A stretch of 64,000 bases of DNA, taken from Winogradskyella sp. PC-19. Its GTDB lineage: Bacteria > Bacteroidota > Bacteroidia > Flavobacteriales > Flavobacteriaceae. The stretch is from contig NZ_CP019332.1 in the NCBI RefSeq assembly GCF_002163855.1, positions 1,591,145 to 1,655,144 on the forward strand. Direction: 5' to 3'. Made by a program: the position numbers and the translations under genes. Shown here piece by piece: positions 1 through 9,706 of this stretch. Positions within the stretch are counted from its first letter, which is position 1. Every line of letters begins with the position of its first letter. Under the pieces are notes generated by a model. That model was not told the DNA's origin and searched no databases. It worked only from the letters and a program-made list of their open reading frames with translations.

Positions 1-1682
1 TTTAAAGGTGAAGCTTCAGTATAAAATATATTTAATCTAAAGTCCTCTTGTGATAATTGAAAAGCACCGGTGTCGTAGATGTTTTTCATCATTAAATTCC
101 AGATAGGTTCTTCGACTGCTGTTACTGCACTCTTTAGCATTTTAAGAACTAAGCTTTGATTATTTACAACTTGGTTTCCATTACCAGGATTTACAGTAAC
201 GTCAGTAGCATTTACACCATCATTTGCAAATTCACCTACTTGAAATACTTGTCCTCCAACAGTATATTGAAACGCAACAGCTAAAACTTCGTCATTTAAC
301 AAACGTTGATTCAAAGAAATGTATCCTAACTGAGTGTTTAACTGGTAATCTTGTCCTTGGATAAGTTTACGTGCACTTTCTAAAATACCATAATCAAAAC
401 CTTCGTTTACTGGGATATTGATACCACTTTGCACATTCGTAATATCTCTTACATTATCATTAAGTTCGGAATCAGGTCCACCGATATTAGTAGGGTCAAA
501 ATTATTGTTTGGGTTATCAGGAAACCCTTGTGGATTATTACCGGTTGAATTAAAATTAGTAAAACCTGGCGGCGGATTATCTAATCCAATGTCTTCAATT
601 CTTACCTCACCCAAATCCTGCAGAGCAACAATATTACGTACATTCTGAGTTTGATTATTTCTGTTAGTTACCCAAACTTCAATACGAGTTACTTGTACTT
701 GTGTGCTCAAATAAGGATACGTAAGCATAGCCCTATCATAATTCTGCTCAAAATATTGTGCCAAAAAGAAGTGACGGTTCTCATCGTAGTCTCTGGCAAA
801 GAATTCAAATTCTTCCAATGTTCCACCGCCTTGAGCGGTTACTGAACGAGATTCTGATTGTTGTTCAGAGAACACAGCTGTAACTCTAGTTTTTCCAAAC
901 TGTAATTCCGTCTTAACCCCAAATAAACTTTGCGCACCAGTAATTAAAGTACTATTAAGTGGCATGTTGACATTACCAACCTCTATCTTTTGAATAATAT
1001 CATCTTCCGTTGGGGTATATTCTAGCTTTACTAAATTCTGGAAATCAAAAGTTCGTTCTGTATCATATTGTGCATTAACCTGAAGTCTAGTACCGACTGT
1101 ACCTGTTAAACTCATGCTTATACGCTGATCAAAATCGAATGTGAAATTACTTCGGTTGCGAGGTGTAAATGTTGGATTGTCCTGTTGTGAAAATAAAATT
1201 CCTAAATCGACATCTACAGAACCTTGAGGTATTACAGAAATCTTATCACCTCCAAAAATAGTTTCAAAAAATTCTGAATCGACATAAAAATCTGGAAGTA
1301 GATTTTTCTGTGCGTCTTCACTGCCTTCTTTTTGTCCAGAAGCAGCGTCTATTTTTTCTTTGTAATACGCATTAAGCTTTTCTCGTTGTACTAATTTCTG
1401 AAATTGTGCAGGAGTTAAAATCAAAGGATAATTTACATCGAATTCTCCGATTTTCTCGTTATAAACATACCTGTTTAAAAGCGGATCGTATGTATACTTA
1501 GATTGAATACTACCAATTTTTGGTAACTTAATGTCTCCAAATGTAAATGTAGTTTTTGTAGAATCTTGTGCAGCAGAGTTAGTTTGCGCTACAGAAATAC
1601 CAAAACATAAAAAGCCTATGAGTAATAGGCCATATTTTAATTTGACTAAACTGAAGGAATTATTAGCGTTGGTTGTATTCAA
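1..1682 (-). CDS. sprA: SprA, type IX secretion outer-membrane translocon (5' part only)
   Basis: The frame is open from a TTG at 1682 to the window edge, giving about 560 N-terminal residues of a protein that is normally above 2000. The N-terminus has a hydrophobic stretch (KYGLLLIGFLCFGISVAQ) that fits a signal peptide, followed by text typical of SprA, such as YDPLLNRYVYNEKIGEFDVN and the region ending FRLNIFYTEASPLK. SprA (also called Sov) is known in Flavobacterium as the giant outer-membrane channel of the type IX secretion system and is needed for gliding. The TTG lies 6 nt after the ruvA stop, and no in-frame ATG occurs between them, so I take the TTG as start and expect co-transcription with ruvA. 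The 3' part is outside the window. Family call is firm; the exact start is less so. Confidence 0.93.
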   Translation of the reverse strand, partial: MNTTNANNSFSLVKLKYGLLLIGFLCFGISVAQTNSAAQDSTKTTFTFGDIKLPKIGSIQSKYTYDPLLNRYVYNEKIGEFDVNYPLILTPAQFQKLVQREKLNAYYKEKIDAASGQKEGSEDAQKNLLPDFYVDSEFFETIFGGDKISVIPQGSVDVDLGILFSQQDNPTFTPRNRSNFTFDFDQRISMSLTGTVGTRLQVNAQYDTERTFDFQNLVKLEYTPTEDDIIQKIEVGNVNMPLNSTLITGAQSLFGVKTELQFGKTRVTAVFSEQQSESRSVTAQGGGTLEEFEFFARDYDENRHFFLAQYFEQNYDRAMLTYPYLSTQVQVTRIEVWVTNRNNQTQNVRNIVALQDLGEVRIEDIGLDNPPPGFTNFNSTGNNPQGFPDNPNNNFDPTNIGGPDSELNDNVRDITNVQSGINIPVNEGFDYGILESARKLIQGQDYQLNTQLGYISLNQRLLNDEVLAVAFQYTVGGQVFQVGEFANDGVNATDVTVNPGNGNQVVNNQSLVLKMLKSAVTAVEEPIWNLMMKNIYDTGAFQLSQEDFRLNIFYTEASPL

Positions 1683-1687
1683 AAGGG

Positions 1688-2269
1688 TTATAAATTTTTT
1701 AGGGCGTCTTTGATTAATGTTTCAACATTTGCATCTGGTTGTTGTGACAAAAGTTTTTCAATAACTTTTTCGGACTGTTTTTTGTTAAATCCTAAAACTT
1801 CTAATGCAGATAACGCTTCACTTTTGTTAGTATTGCTTTGACTTAAGGAAACTTCATCAATTCCATAAACCTTTAACACTTTATCTTTTAAATCAAGGAT
1901 TACACGCTGAGCTGTTTTTGCACCAATTCCTTTTACAGACTGAATAGTTGCAACATCACCCGAAGCTATAGCCTCTTTTACTTGATCTGGGCTTAGAGAA
2001 GATAACATTGTACGTGCAGTACTTGCTCCAATACCACTTACAGAAAGTAATAGTCTGAATATTTCTCGCTCAGTTTTTGAGGAAAAACCAAACAAGGTAT
2101 GGCTATCTTCTTTTACCTGAAGATGTGTATATAATTTGAGATGTTCTCTATCGGGAATTTGACCAAATGTGTGCAATGAAATATTAATCATATATCCCAT
2201 TCCATTACAATCAATAACTACATCTGTTGGATTCTTCTCAACAAGCTTTCCCTCTATGTGTGTAATCAT
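1688..2269 (-). CDS. ruvA: Holliday junction branch migration protein RuvA
   Basis: The 193-residue product has the standard RuvA layout: an N-terminal OB-fold (MITHIEGKLVEKNPTDVVID), two central helix-hairpin-helix motifs (LLSVSGIGASTARTMLS and IQSVKGIGAKTAQRVILDL), and a C-terminal three-helix domain (about residues 145-193) that contacts RuvB. The length is normal for the family. RuvA binds four-way DNA junctions and positions the RuvB motor. It lies directly upstream of sprA with a 5 nt gap and downstream of maeB. Its partner ruvB is about 3.4 kb upstream on the same strand, separated by queG and maeB, so the two subunits are near each other but not adjacent. Confidence 0.97.
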   Translation of the reverse strand: MITHIEGKLVEKNPTDVVIDCNGMGYMINISLHTFGQIPDREHLKLYTHLQVKEDSHTLFGFSSKTEREIFRLLLSVSGIGASTARTMLSSLSPDQVKEAIASGDVATIQSVKGIGAKTAQRVILDLKDKVLKVYGIDEVSLSQSNTNKSEALSALEVLGFNKKQSEKVIEKLLSQQPDANVETLIKDALKNL

Positions 2270-2345
2270 GTAGTTAAAAAAAAGTTAATGCCTCAAATGT
2301 AATAAAATTATTGAGACTTAATAGCCTCAAAAAAGAGGAAAACAT

Positions 2346-4634
2346 TTACTTTTTTTGCTTGCGTTTTTCGCGCTCTTGAGCATCAATTACAGCGATAGCA
2401 GTCATATTTACAATTTCATCTACACTAGCATCTAACTGAAGTATATGCGCTGGCTTTCTTAAACCCATCATAATTGGTCCGATAGATTCTGCTTTATTTA
2501 GTTCTTTTAGTAGTTTATATGTGATGTTCGCAGACTCTAAATTTGGAAAAATAAGTGTATTTACTTTACGTCCAGCCAATTTTGAAAACGGAAAAATATC
2601 CTGAAGCATTTCAGAATTTAGAGCAAAATCGGTTTGCAACTCACCATCCACAATCATATCTGGATTTGTTCTGTGTAAATACTTGACAGCATCTCTCACT
2701 TTCTTAGTACGCTCATTATCTGAAGAGCCAAAGTTTGAATATGATATCATAGCCATCACAGGTTCTATACCAAACATTTTTGCAGCATTAGATGTCATTT
2801 GTGCAATTTTAGCTAAATCTTTTGCTGAAGGATCTATGTTAATAGCTGTATCACTTAAAAACATTGGTCCTCTTTGGGTCATCATAACGTTTGTTGTAGC
2901 AATACGAGACACACCTTTGCCCATACCAATAAGCTCTAACATCGGTTTTACAACACTTGGATAACTTCTTGAATAACCAGAAATTAATGCATCCGCATCA
3001 CCTTCATTTACCATCATAGCTGCAAAGTAATTACGCTCACGCATAATCTTACCTGCTGAATATTTTGTAACTCCGTTACGCTCATGTCGTTTCCAATATG
3101 ATTCGGCATACTTATTTTTACGTTCTAATTCCTCGTCTGATTTTGGATCTATAATCAAAACATCTGATTCATCAAACTCAATCTCTTCCATTAACTCCAA
3201 GATAGTATCTCTTCTTCCTAATAAGATAGGAATAGCAACGCCTTCTTCAAATACAATCTGAGCTGCTTTTAAAACATCTAATTGATCTGCCTCAGCAAAT
3301 ACAACTCGTTTAGGGTTTGTTCTTGCTCTATTTAATAATAAACGTACTAACTTATTATCCGAACCTAGGCGTTCTAATAAGCTTTCTTTATACTTTGCCC
3401 AGTCCTCGATTGGTTCTTTTGCTATACCGCTGTCCATAGCTGCTTTTGCGACAGCTGGTGGTACTTCGGCAATTAGTCTTGGGTCAAAAGGCTTTGGAAT
3501 AATATAATCACGACCAAAAGTAAGACGTGTCTCACCGTAGGCGATATTTACTTGTTCGGGAACAGGCTCTTTTGCTAATTGAGATAAAGCCTTAACCGCT
3601 GCCATTTTCATGGCTTCATTAATTTTTGTAGCTCTAACATCTAAAGCACCTCTGAAAATAAATGGAAAGCCTAGAACATTATTTACTTGATTAGGATGAT
3701 CACTACGACCAGTTGCCATGATAATATCATCTCTAGTATCTAATGCCAATTGGTAGCCAATCTCTGGGTTAGGGTTTGCCATTGCAAAAACAATCGGATT
3801 GTCCGTCATAGTTTTCAGCATGTCTGGCGTCACAATATCTGCCATAGACAATCCAACAAAAACGTCGGCATCTACCATGGCCTCATCCAAAGTATCTATT
3901 TTTCGGTGTGTTGCAAACTCTGCTTTTTGACTTGTGAGATTGTCTCGATCATTACGGATAACACCTTTACTATCTAGCATAACGATATTTTCGCGATTTG
4001 CTCCGAAAGCTTGGTATAATCGCGTACATGAAATTGCAGCAGCCCCAGCACCACTTACTACTATCTTAACTTCTTTAATATCTTTTTCAGCAAGCTCTAA
4101 AGCATTTAATAACGCTGCTGCAGAAATAATAGCTGTTCCATGTTGGTCGTCATGCATTACAGGAATATCTAATTCTTCCTTTAAGCGACGTTCGATTTCA
4201 AAAGCTTCAGGCGCTTTTATATCTTCTAAATTAATTCCACCAAAAGTTGGTGCAATATTTTTTACGGTCTCTATAAATTCATCTACATTCTCGGTATCGA
4301 CCTCTATGTCAAAAACGTCAATATCTGCAAAAATCTTGAAAAGTAAACCTTTACCTTCCATGACTGGCTTAGAAGCCTCTGGACCAATATTTCCAAGTCC
4401 TAAAACTGCTGTACCATTAGAAATTACAGCAACTAAATTCCCTTTAGTTGTGTACTTATATACATTTTCTTTGTCTTTATCTATTTCTAAACATGGCTCA
4501 GCAACTCCCGGAGAATATGCCAATGCTAAATCTCGTTGGGTTGCATATTTTTTAGTAGGAACAACTTTGATTTTGCCAGGTGTTGGTTTTGCGTGGTATA
4601 CTAATGCTTCTCTTCTTTTACTTTGCTTACTCAT
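2346..4634 (-). CDS. maeB: NADP-dependent malic enzyme with fused phosphotransacetylase-like domain
   Basis: The 762-residue protein has a malic enzyme N-terminal half and a phosphate acetyl/butyryltransferase-like C-terminal half, the usual MaeB architecture. The malic domain shows AYSPGVAEPCLEI, the segment MHDDQHGTAIISAAALLNAL with its metal/substrate residues, and a nucleotide-binding fold (VVSGAGAAAISCTRLY). The C-terminal domain starts near residue 430 (NPKRVVFAEAD) and runs to the end. MaeB decarboxylates malate to pyruvate with NADP+ reduction; in characterised homologues the C-terminal domain senses acetyl-CoA rather than catalysing transfer. A gap of 76 nt separates its start from ruvA, and queG lies 51 nt upstream. 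The last residues are lysine-rich. Confidence 0.97.
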   Translation of the reverse strand: MSKQSKRREALVYHAKPTPGKIKVVPTKKYATQRDLALAYSPGVAEPCLEIDKDKENVYKYTTKGNLVAVISNGTAVLGLGNIGPEASKPVMEGKGLLFKIFADIDVFDIEVDTENVDEFIETVKNIAPTFGGINLEDIKAPEAFEIERRLKEELDIPVMHDDQHGTAIISAAALLNALELAEKDIKEVKIVVSGAGAAAISCTRLYQAFGANRENIVMLDSKGVIRNDRDNLTSQKAEFATHRKIDTLDEAMVDADVFVGLSMADIVTPDMLKTMTDNPIVFAMANPNPEIGYQLALDTRDDIIMATGRSDHPNQVNNVLGFPFIFRGALDVRATKINEAMKMAAVKALSQLAKEPVPEQVNIAYGETRLTFGRDYIIPKPFDPRLIAEVPPAVAKAAMDSGIAKEPIEDWAKYKESLLERLGSDNKLVRLLLNRARTNPKRVVFAEADQLDVLKAAQIVFEEGVAIPILLGRRDTILELMEEIEFDESDVLIIDPKSDEELERKNKYAESYWKRHERNGVTKYSAGKIMRERNYFAAMMVNEGDADALISGYSRSYPSVVKPMLELIGMGKGVSRIATTNVMMTQRGPMFLSDTAINIDPSAKDLAKIAQMTSNAAKMFGIEPVMAMISYSNFGSSDNERTKKVRDAVKYLHRTNPDMIVDGELQTDFALNSEMLQDIFPFSKLAGRKVNTLIFPNLESANITYKLLKELNKAESIGPIMMGLRKPAHILQLDASVDEIVNMTAIAVIDAQEREKRKQKK

Positions 4635-4685
4635 AATTTAAAAATAAATTAAGCTACAAAGATAAGCATTGAGATTTGTTAATAG

Positions 4686-5612
4686 TTAATCTTTCAAAAA
4701 CTTAATATTACGTTGTAATCCTGAAAACTTTGTACGCTTTACAGCTGACTTTTTAAAGACTTTTCTGAACGTATCCTCTGTAATTTCCTCCCAATCTTTT
4801 TTGGTCATGGATAATAATTCTGGATTTGGGTTGAATAGAGGTTCGTTATGAGATTTACTAAAACGGTTCCAAGGACAAACATCTTGGCAAACATCACAGC
4901 CAAACATCCAATCGTCAAATTTACCTTTGAATTCTGTTGGTATATTTTCTTTTAGTTCTATGGTAAAATATGATATACACTTGCTTCCATCTACAACATA
5001 AGGTTCAGTTATTGCTTCGGTTGGACACGCGTCAATACATGCTGTACATGTCCCACAATGGTCGGTAACTGGAGAATCATATTCTAATTCTAAATCAATA
5101 ATAAGCTCTGCAATGAAATAAAATGAGCCTGTTTTTTGACTTAGCAAATTACTGTGTTTTCCAATCCAACCCAATCCACTTTTGGCTGCCCAAGCTTTAT
5201 CTAAAACTGGTGCCGAATCTACAAAAGCACGACCGTTTACCTCGCCAATTTGTTCTTGAATTATGTGTAGTAATTCTTTCAACTTATCTTTTATGACAAA
5301 ATGATAATCGGTGCCATATGCGTATTTTGACAGCTTATAAGAATCGCTATTTTGAAATTCTAAAGGATAGTAGTTAAGCAATAAGGATACTACACTTTTA
5401 GAACCTTCGACTAACAATGTTGGGTCTAGACGTTTATCGAAATGGTTTTCCATGTAGCGCATATCGCCATGCATATTTTTGTTAAGCCATGCTTCTAACC
5501 TTGGTGCTTCATCTTCTAAAAATTCAGCTTTACTCATACCACAAGATAAAAAACCGAGGCGTTTGGCTTCGGTTTTAATGAGTTCTGTGTGTTTTATTTT
5601 GTTGTTAATCAT
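4686..5612 (-). CDS. queG: Epoxyqueuosine reductase QueG
   Basis: The 308-residue protein matches QueG: an N-terminal cobalamin-binding region (the segment around [19 protein letters not shown]) and two [4Fe-4S] cluster motifs, [15 protein letters not shown] near residue 187 and [11 protein letters not shown] near residue 240. It reduces epoxyqueuosine to queuosine in the wobble position of tRNAs with GUN anticodons, in the cytoplasm, using B12. It ends before the HEAT-like extension seen in some longer homologues, which is common. It lies 35 nt downstream of ruvB on the same strand and may be co-transcribed with it. Confidence 0.95.
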   Translation of the reverse strand: MINNKIKHTELIKTEAKRLGFLSCGMSKAEFLEDEAPRLEAWLNKNMHGDMRYMENHFDKRLDPTLLVEGSKSVVSLLLNYYPLEFQNSDSYKLSKYAYGTDYHFVIKDKLKELLHIIQEQIGEVNGRAFVDSAPVLDKAWAAKSGLGWIGKHSNLLSQKTGSFYFIAELIIDLELEYDSPVTDHCGTCTACIDACPTEAITEPYVVDGSKCISYFTIELKENIPTEFKGKFDDWMFGCDVCQDVCPWNRFSKSHNEPLFNPNPELLSMTKKDWEEITEDTFRKVFKKSAVKRTKFSGLQRNIKFLKD

Positions 5613-5647
5613 TTTTGAGATTCTTCGCTACACTCTGAATAACCATA

Positions 5648-6670
5648 TTAGAACAAACCTCCTTGTGTTGGTCCTTTAATTTTTCCTAGATGTTTGTAAG
5701 CTTGCTCAGTGACTTCACGTCCTCGAGGTGTACGCATTATAAACCCTTGTTGGATTAGAAATGGCTCGTACACTTCTTCGATAGTTTCTGAACTTTCACT
5801 AACTGCAGTTGCCAAAGTTGTGATACCAACTGGTCCACCTTTAAATTTCTCAATAATAGTAGTTAAGATTTTATTATCCATTTCATCCAGACCATGTGCA
5901 TCGACATTTAGTGCTTCTAAAGCAAACTTTGATATTTTGATATCAATATTTCCATCACCTTTTATCTGAGCAAAATCTCTAACTCTACGTAATAATGCAT
6001 TTGCAATACGTGGTGTCCCACGACTACGGCCTGCAATTTCAATAGCAGCTTCCATAGTTATAGGCATATTCAATATCTGAGCACTTCGCTGCACAATTGT
6101 TGTTAGTAATTCAGTATTGTAATACTGAAGTCTACTGCTTATACCAAAACGTGCACGCATTGGTGCTGTTAATAATCCCGAACGTGTAGTTGCTCCAACC
6201 AATGTAAATGGCGCCAAATTGATTTGAACTGTTCTAGCATTAGGACCAGACTCAATCATAATATCAATTTTATAATCCTCCATAGCTGAGTATAAGTACT
6301 CTTCTACTATGGGACTTAAACGATGAATTTCGTCAATAAAAAGTACATCTCGTTCATCAAGGTTGGTTAACAAACCTGCTAAATCTCCGGGTTTATCTAA
6401 CACTGGACCTGATGTTACTTTAATCCCAACACTAAGTTCATTTGCTAAAATATGAGCCAATGTTGTTTTCCCTAAACCTGGTGGCCCATGAAATAACGTG
6501 TGATCTAAAGCTTCGTCTCTTAGGTTAGCTGCCTGAACAAAAATCTGAAGATTTTCCAAAACTTGATCTTGACCAGTAAAGTCATCAAATGAAAGTGGTC
6601 TCAATTTCTTTTCGACGTCCAGTTCTTCAGGTGAAAAATTTTCGTTTGTTGGGTCTAAGTTCTCGTTCAT
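5648..6670 (-). CDS. ruvB: Holliday junction branch migration ATPase RuvB
   Basis: The 340-residue product has the RuvB signature: Walker [13 protein letters not shown] near residue 65, Walker B FIDEIHRL near residue 116, the sensor-like GATTRSG, and the C-terminal winged helix with [12 protein letters not shown]. RuvB is the hexameric AAA+ motor that drives branch migration with RuvA. The start [12 protein letters not shown] is the only ATG before the conserved region. The terminator of the upstream cox operon lies between coxA and this gene, so ruvB probably has its own promoter in the 6671-6733 stretch, which I could not pin down. Confidence 0.98.
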   Translation of the reverse strand: MNENLDPTNENFSPEELDVEKKLRPLSFDDFTGQDQVLENLQIFVQAANLRDEALDHTLFHGPPGLGKTTLAHILANELSVGIKVTSGPVLDKPGDLAGLLTNLDERDVLFIDEIHRLSPIVEEYLYSAMEDYKIDIMIESGPNARTVQINLAPFTLVGATTRSGLLTAPMRARFGISSRLQYYNTELLTTIVQRSAQILNMPITMEAAIEIAGRSRGTPRIANALLRRVRDFAQIKGDGNIDIKISKFALEALNVDAHGLDEMDNKILTTIIEKFKGGPVGITTLATAVSESSETIEEVYEPFLIQQGFIMRTPRGREVTEQAYKHLGKIKGPTQGGLF

Positions 6671-6733
6671 GAAATAATTTAGCTCAAATTATGAAGATAC
6701 TAAAACAAGTTCAGTACAAGCAAATATAAAGAA

Positions 6734-6760
6734 AAAGCCTTTCTAAATTAGAAAGGCTTT
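6734..6760 (-). terminator. Rho-independent terminator of the act-cox operon
   Basis: An 11-bp perfect inverted repeat (AAAGCCTTTCT / AGAAAGGCTTT) with a 5-nt loop lies 23 nt beyond the coxA stop. On the minus strand it is followed by a short T run. It sits between coxA and ruvB and should end the long respiratory transcript. Confidence 0.85.
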
Positions 6761-6782
6761 ATATATAAGTTGTAGGATGAAT

Positions 6783-8579
6783 TTAATGCTGTAATTCTTC
6801 TTCTCCATCTTTCATTGGGACGTTTTGTGGGACAAAATCTTCATCATGACCTGGCTTACTGTAATCATAAGGCCAACGGTAAACATGAGGAATTGCTCCA
6901 GGCCAGTTACCGTGCATGTGCTCTACAGGCGCTGTCCATTCCAATGTATTAGATTTCCATGGGTTTTGTTCAGCTTTCTTTCCATAGAAAATACTAACTA
7001 CAAAGTTGTATAAGAATACTAACTGAGCCACACCAGCTATTAATGCAAATATTGTAATTACACCTTGTGCATTTGTAGTATCATCAAACAATGGAAAGTT
7101 TGAATTTGTATAATAACGTCTTGGTAAACCGGCCATACCTATAAAATGCATAGGGAAAAATACACCGTAAGCACAAATTGCTGTTATCCAAAAATGTAAA
7201 TAGCCTAGATTTTTGTTCATCATACGTCCAAACATTCTTGGGAACCAATGATATACACCTGCAAATACACCATACAATGCTGAAATACCCATTACTAAGT
7301 GGAAGTGAGCCACTACAAAATAAGTATCATGAACATTAATATCTAATGCAGAATCTCCTAAGATAATACCTGTTAAACCACCTGTTATAAATGTAGAAAC
7401 TAAACCAATAGAAAACAGCATGGCTGGGTTCATTTGAAGATTCCCTTTCCAGAGTGTGGTTATATAATTAAATGCTTTTACAGCTGAAGGTATTGCAATT
7501 AATAATGTTGTAAATGTAAATACCGAACCTAAGAATGGATTCATACCGGAAATAAACATATGGTGACCCCAAACTATTGTTGATAGGAAAGCAATTGCTA
7601 GAATTGAAGCTACCATTGCTCGGTAACCAAAAATTGGTTTTCTTGAATTTGTAGCAATAATCTCAGATGTGATACCTAATGCTGGTAATAATACAATATA
7701 TACTTCAGGGTGACCTAAGAACCAGAAAAGATGCTCGAATAAAACTGGAGAACCGCCTTGATAATGTAATACTTCACCTTGAATAAATATATCAGATAAG
7801 AAGAACGATGTTCCGAAACTTCTATCCATTATTAATAATAATGCAGCTGATAATAATACTGGGAATGAAACAACACCAATTATCGCTGTTACAAAAAATG
7901 CCCAAATCGTTAAAGGAAGACGTGTCATTGACATTCCTTTTGTTCTTAAGTTTATTACTGTAACCACATAGTTTAGCGAACCTAATAATGAAGATGCAAT
8001 AAATATAGCCATAGATACTAACCATAATGTCATACCCATACCAGAGCCACCTTGTGCCATTGGTAAGGCTGATAATGGTGGATATATTGTCCATCCTGCT
8101 GCTGCTGGACCAGCTTCGACAAAAAATGATAAAATCATAATTACACAAGACAGGAAGAATAACCAATACGATATCATGTTAAGGAAACCTGATGCCATGT
8201 CGCGTGCTCCAATCTGTAGTGGAATTAATAGATTACTAAAAGTACCACTCAGTCCTGCTGTCAAAACAAAGAATACCATAATAGTACCATGTATTGTAAC
8301 TAATGCTAAATAAATATCCGCATCCATTACGCCATCTGGCGCCCATTTACCCAATAATGCCTCAAAAATTACATTTGGTTGTTCTGGCCAAGCGATTTGC
8401 ATACGTATCATTAGGGACATCATAATTCCTATAATACCCATAATAATTACTCCAGTAATCAAATACTGTTTAGCAATCATCTTATGATCTTGACTAAATA
8501 TGTATTTAGTCACAAAAGTTTCTTTGTGGTGATGTACGTCGTGGTCGTCGTGAACGTGTGTTTCTGCTGTTGCTGACAT
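6783..8579 (-). CDS. coxA: Cytochrome c oxidase subunit I
   Basis: The 598-residue polytopic protein is a haem-copper oxidase catalytic subunit. Visible landmarks are the low-spin haem ligand in the first core helix (TIHGTIMVFF, His near 97), the GHPEVYIVLLP motif near 288 with the crosslinked His-Tyr pair of A-type oxidases, GHHMF for Cu-B, and HDTYFVVAHFHLVMG for the remaining haem ligands. It reduces O2 to water in the inner membrane and pumps protons. The N-terminus carries a His-rich stretch (HVHDDHDVHHHKE) ahead of the core. It is the last gene of the act-cox operon, 40 nt after coxB. No subunit III gene follows within the window. Confidence 0.98.
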   Translation of the reverse strand: MSATAETHVHDDHDVHHHKETFVTKYIFSQDHKMIAKQYLITGVIIMGIIGIMMSLMIRMQIAWPEQPNVIFEALLGKWAPDGVMDADIYLALVTIHGTIMVFFVLTAGLSGTFSNLLIPLQIGARDMASGFLNMISYWLFFLSCVIMILSFFVEAGPAAAGWTIYPPLSALPMAQGGSGMGMTLWLVSMAIFIASSLLGSLNYVVTVINLRTKGMSMTRLPLTIWAFFVTAIIGVVSFPVLLSAALLLIMDRSFGTSFFLSDIFIQGEVLHYQGGSPVLFEHLFWFLGHPEVYIVLLPALGITSEIIATNSRKPIFGYRAMVASILAIAFLSTIVWGHHMFISGMNPFLGSVFTFTTLLIAIPSAVKAFNYITTLWKGNLQMNPAMLFSIGLVSTFITGGLTGIILGDSALDINVHDTYFVVAHFHLVMGISALYGVFAGVYHWFPRMFGRMMNKNLGYLHFWITAICAYGVFFPMHFIGMAGLPRRYYTNSNFPLFDDTTNAQGVITIFALIAGVAQLVFLYNFVVSIFYGKKAEQNPWKSNTLEWTAPVEHMHGNWPGAIPHVYRWPYDYSKPGHDEDFVPQNVPMKDGEEELQH

Positions 8580-8619
8580 AATCTCTTTTTCTTTTTTCTT
8601 AAAACAATTTTTTCTAATA

Positions 8620-9681
8620 CTAGTCTAATAATGAATTTTCGAAAGTCTTTTGTTCTTTCATCCAAGCATCAAACTCTTCTTGTGTCTCAACTACTATCTT
8701 CATTTGCATGTTGTAGTGTGATTTTCCACAAATTTTATTACAAAGTAATAAGTAGTCAAACTGATATAATAAATCTTGTCCTGCTTCTTCAATTTCTGCT
8801 TTACGCTCTAAACGTAAGGCATTGATATTTTCAACTTTTTCTTGAATATCAGGATTTTGACGCATTTCTGCTGTGGTTACTGTTGGTGTAAAAGAAAATT
8901 GGGTTACCATACCTGGCACACAGTTCATCTGTGCTCTAAAGTGTGGCATATAAGCAGAGTGTAATACGTCTTGTGAACGCATTTTAAATAACACTGGTCT
9001 ACCCTTAGGCAAGTGCAATTCTGTAACAACTACGTCATCTTGAGCATTAGGATCATCTTCATCGACACCTAATATATTAGCTTTATCTAAATCAATTAAT
9101 CTTACGTTTGCTTTACCTAAAACGTTGTCTTCACCACCATATCTAGCTTTCCAGTTAAACTGTTGTGCATATAACTCTACAACCATTGGGTCATCACTTT
9201 CATCGACATTCATAATGTCATTCCAAGTAAATAGTCCATAAATAATTAAACCAGCTAAAACGATTACAGGAATAACAGTCCAAATAGCCTCAAGCGTATT
9301 GTTATCTGCATAAAATAATGCTTTTCGGCCTTTTTCTCCTTTGTATTTGTAGGCGAAGTAGTGTAATAAGAATTGTGTTATGGTTTGCACAATAAAGATA
9401 ACCACCATAGAGATAATCATTAAACTATCAAGTCCTGGTCCATGCTCAGAAGCCGAATTAGATGTTAGCGGTAAATCACCTAAATACATAAAACTAGCAA
9501 TCGTGATGGCATATATGAAGATTAGAAAAGCAATCATCATATAACCATTAAATCTATTGTCTTTATCGGTCGCTACTTGATTGTTTGAAGCACCAACTTG
9601 CGCTAAATCAAAAATCTTAACCATTTGCCACATGGCTACGGCTACAAATAGTACTATTATAAATATTAACAAAGTTGTCAT
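8620..9681 (-). CDS. coxB: Cytochrome c oxidase subunit II
   Basis: The 353-residue protein has an N-terminal membrane segment, two more helices typical of subunit II near residues 50-140, and a periplasmic cupredoxin domain. The binuclear Cu-A motif is intact near residues 309-321 (CNKICGKSHYNM). It takes electrons from a c-type cytochrome and passes them to subunit I. No fused cytochrome c domain (no CxxCH) is present, so this is not a caa3-type fusion; the donor could be ActE or the N-terminal haem domain of ActA. The stretch of about 30 residues between AEMRQNP and YQFDYLL is charged and may be a lineage-specific insertion. It lies 25 nt after actF. Confidence 0.97.
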   Translation of the reverse strand: MTTLLIFIIVLFVAVAMWQMVKIFDLAQVGASNNQVATDKDNRFNGYMMIAFLIFIYAITIASFMYLGDLPLTSNSASEHGPGLDSLMIISMVVIFIVQTITQFLLHYFAYKYKGEKGRKALFYADNNTLEAIWTVIPVIVLAGLIIYGLFTWNDIMNVDESDDPMVVELYAQQFNWKARYGGEDNVLGKANVRLIDLDKANILGVDEDDPNAQDDVVVTELHLPKGRPVLFKMRSQDVLHSAYMPHFRAQMNCVPGMVTQFSFTPTVTTAEMRQNPDIQEKVENINALRLERKAEIEEAGQDLLYQFDYLLLCNKICGKSHYNMQMKIVVETQEEFDAWMKEQKTFENSLLD

Positions 9682-9706
9682 TATCGTTTCAGTTCTAAAT
9701 TTTTAA

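Noticed and set aside
2325-2338. CCTC/GAGG mini-hairpin between ruvA and maeB
   Set aside because: Only 4 bp and no T run after it on the minus strand, so not called as a terminator.
3934-4641. 235-residue plus-strand frame opposite maeB
   Set aside because: It lies antisense to the conserved malic enzyme domain, has Ser/Ile-rich composition typical of a reverse reading, and no promoter or recognisable motif.
7822-8166. 114-residue minus-strand frame within coxA in another frame
   Set aside because: Same strand but out of frame with a strongly conserved oxidase subunit; composition is biased and no motif is visible.
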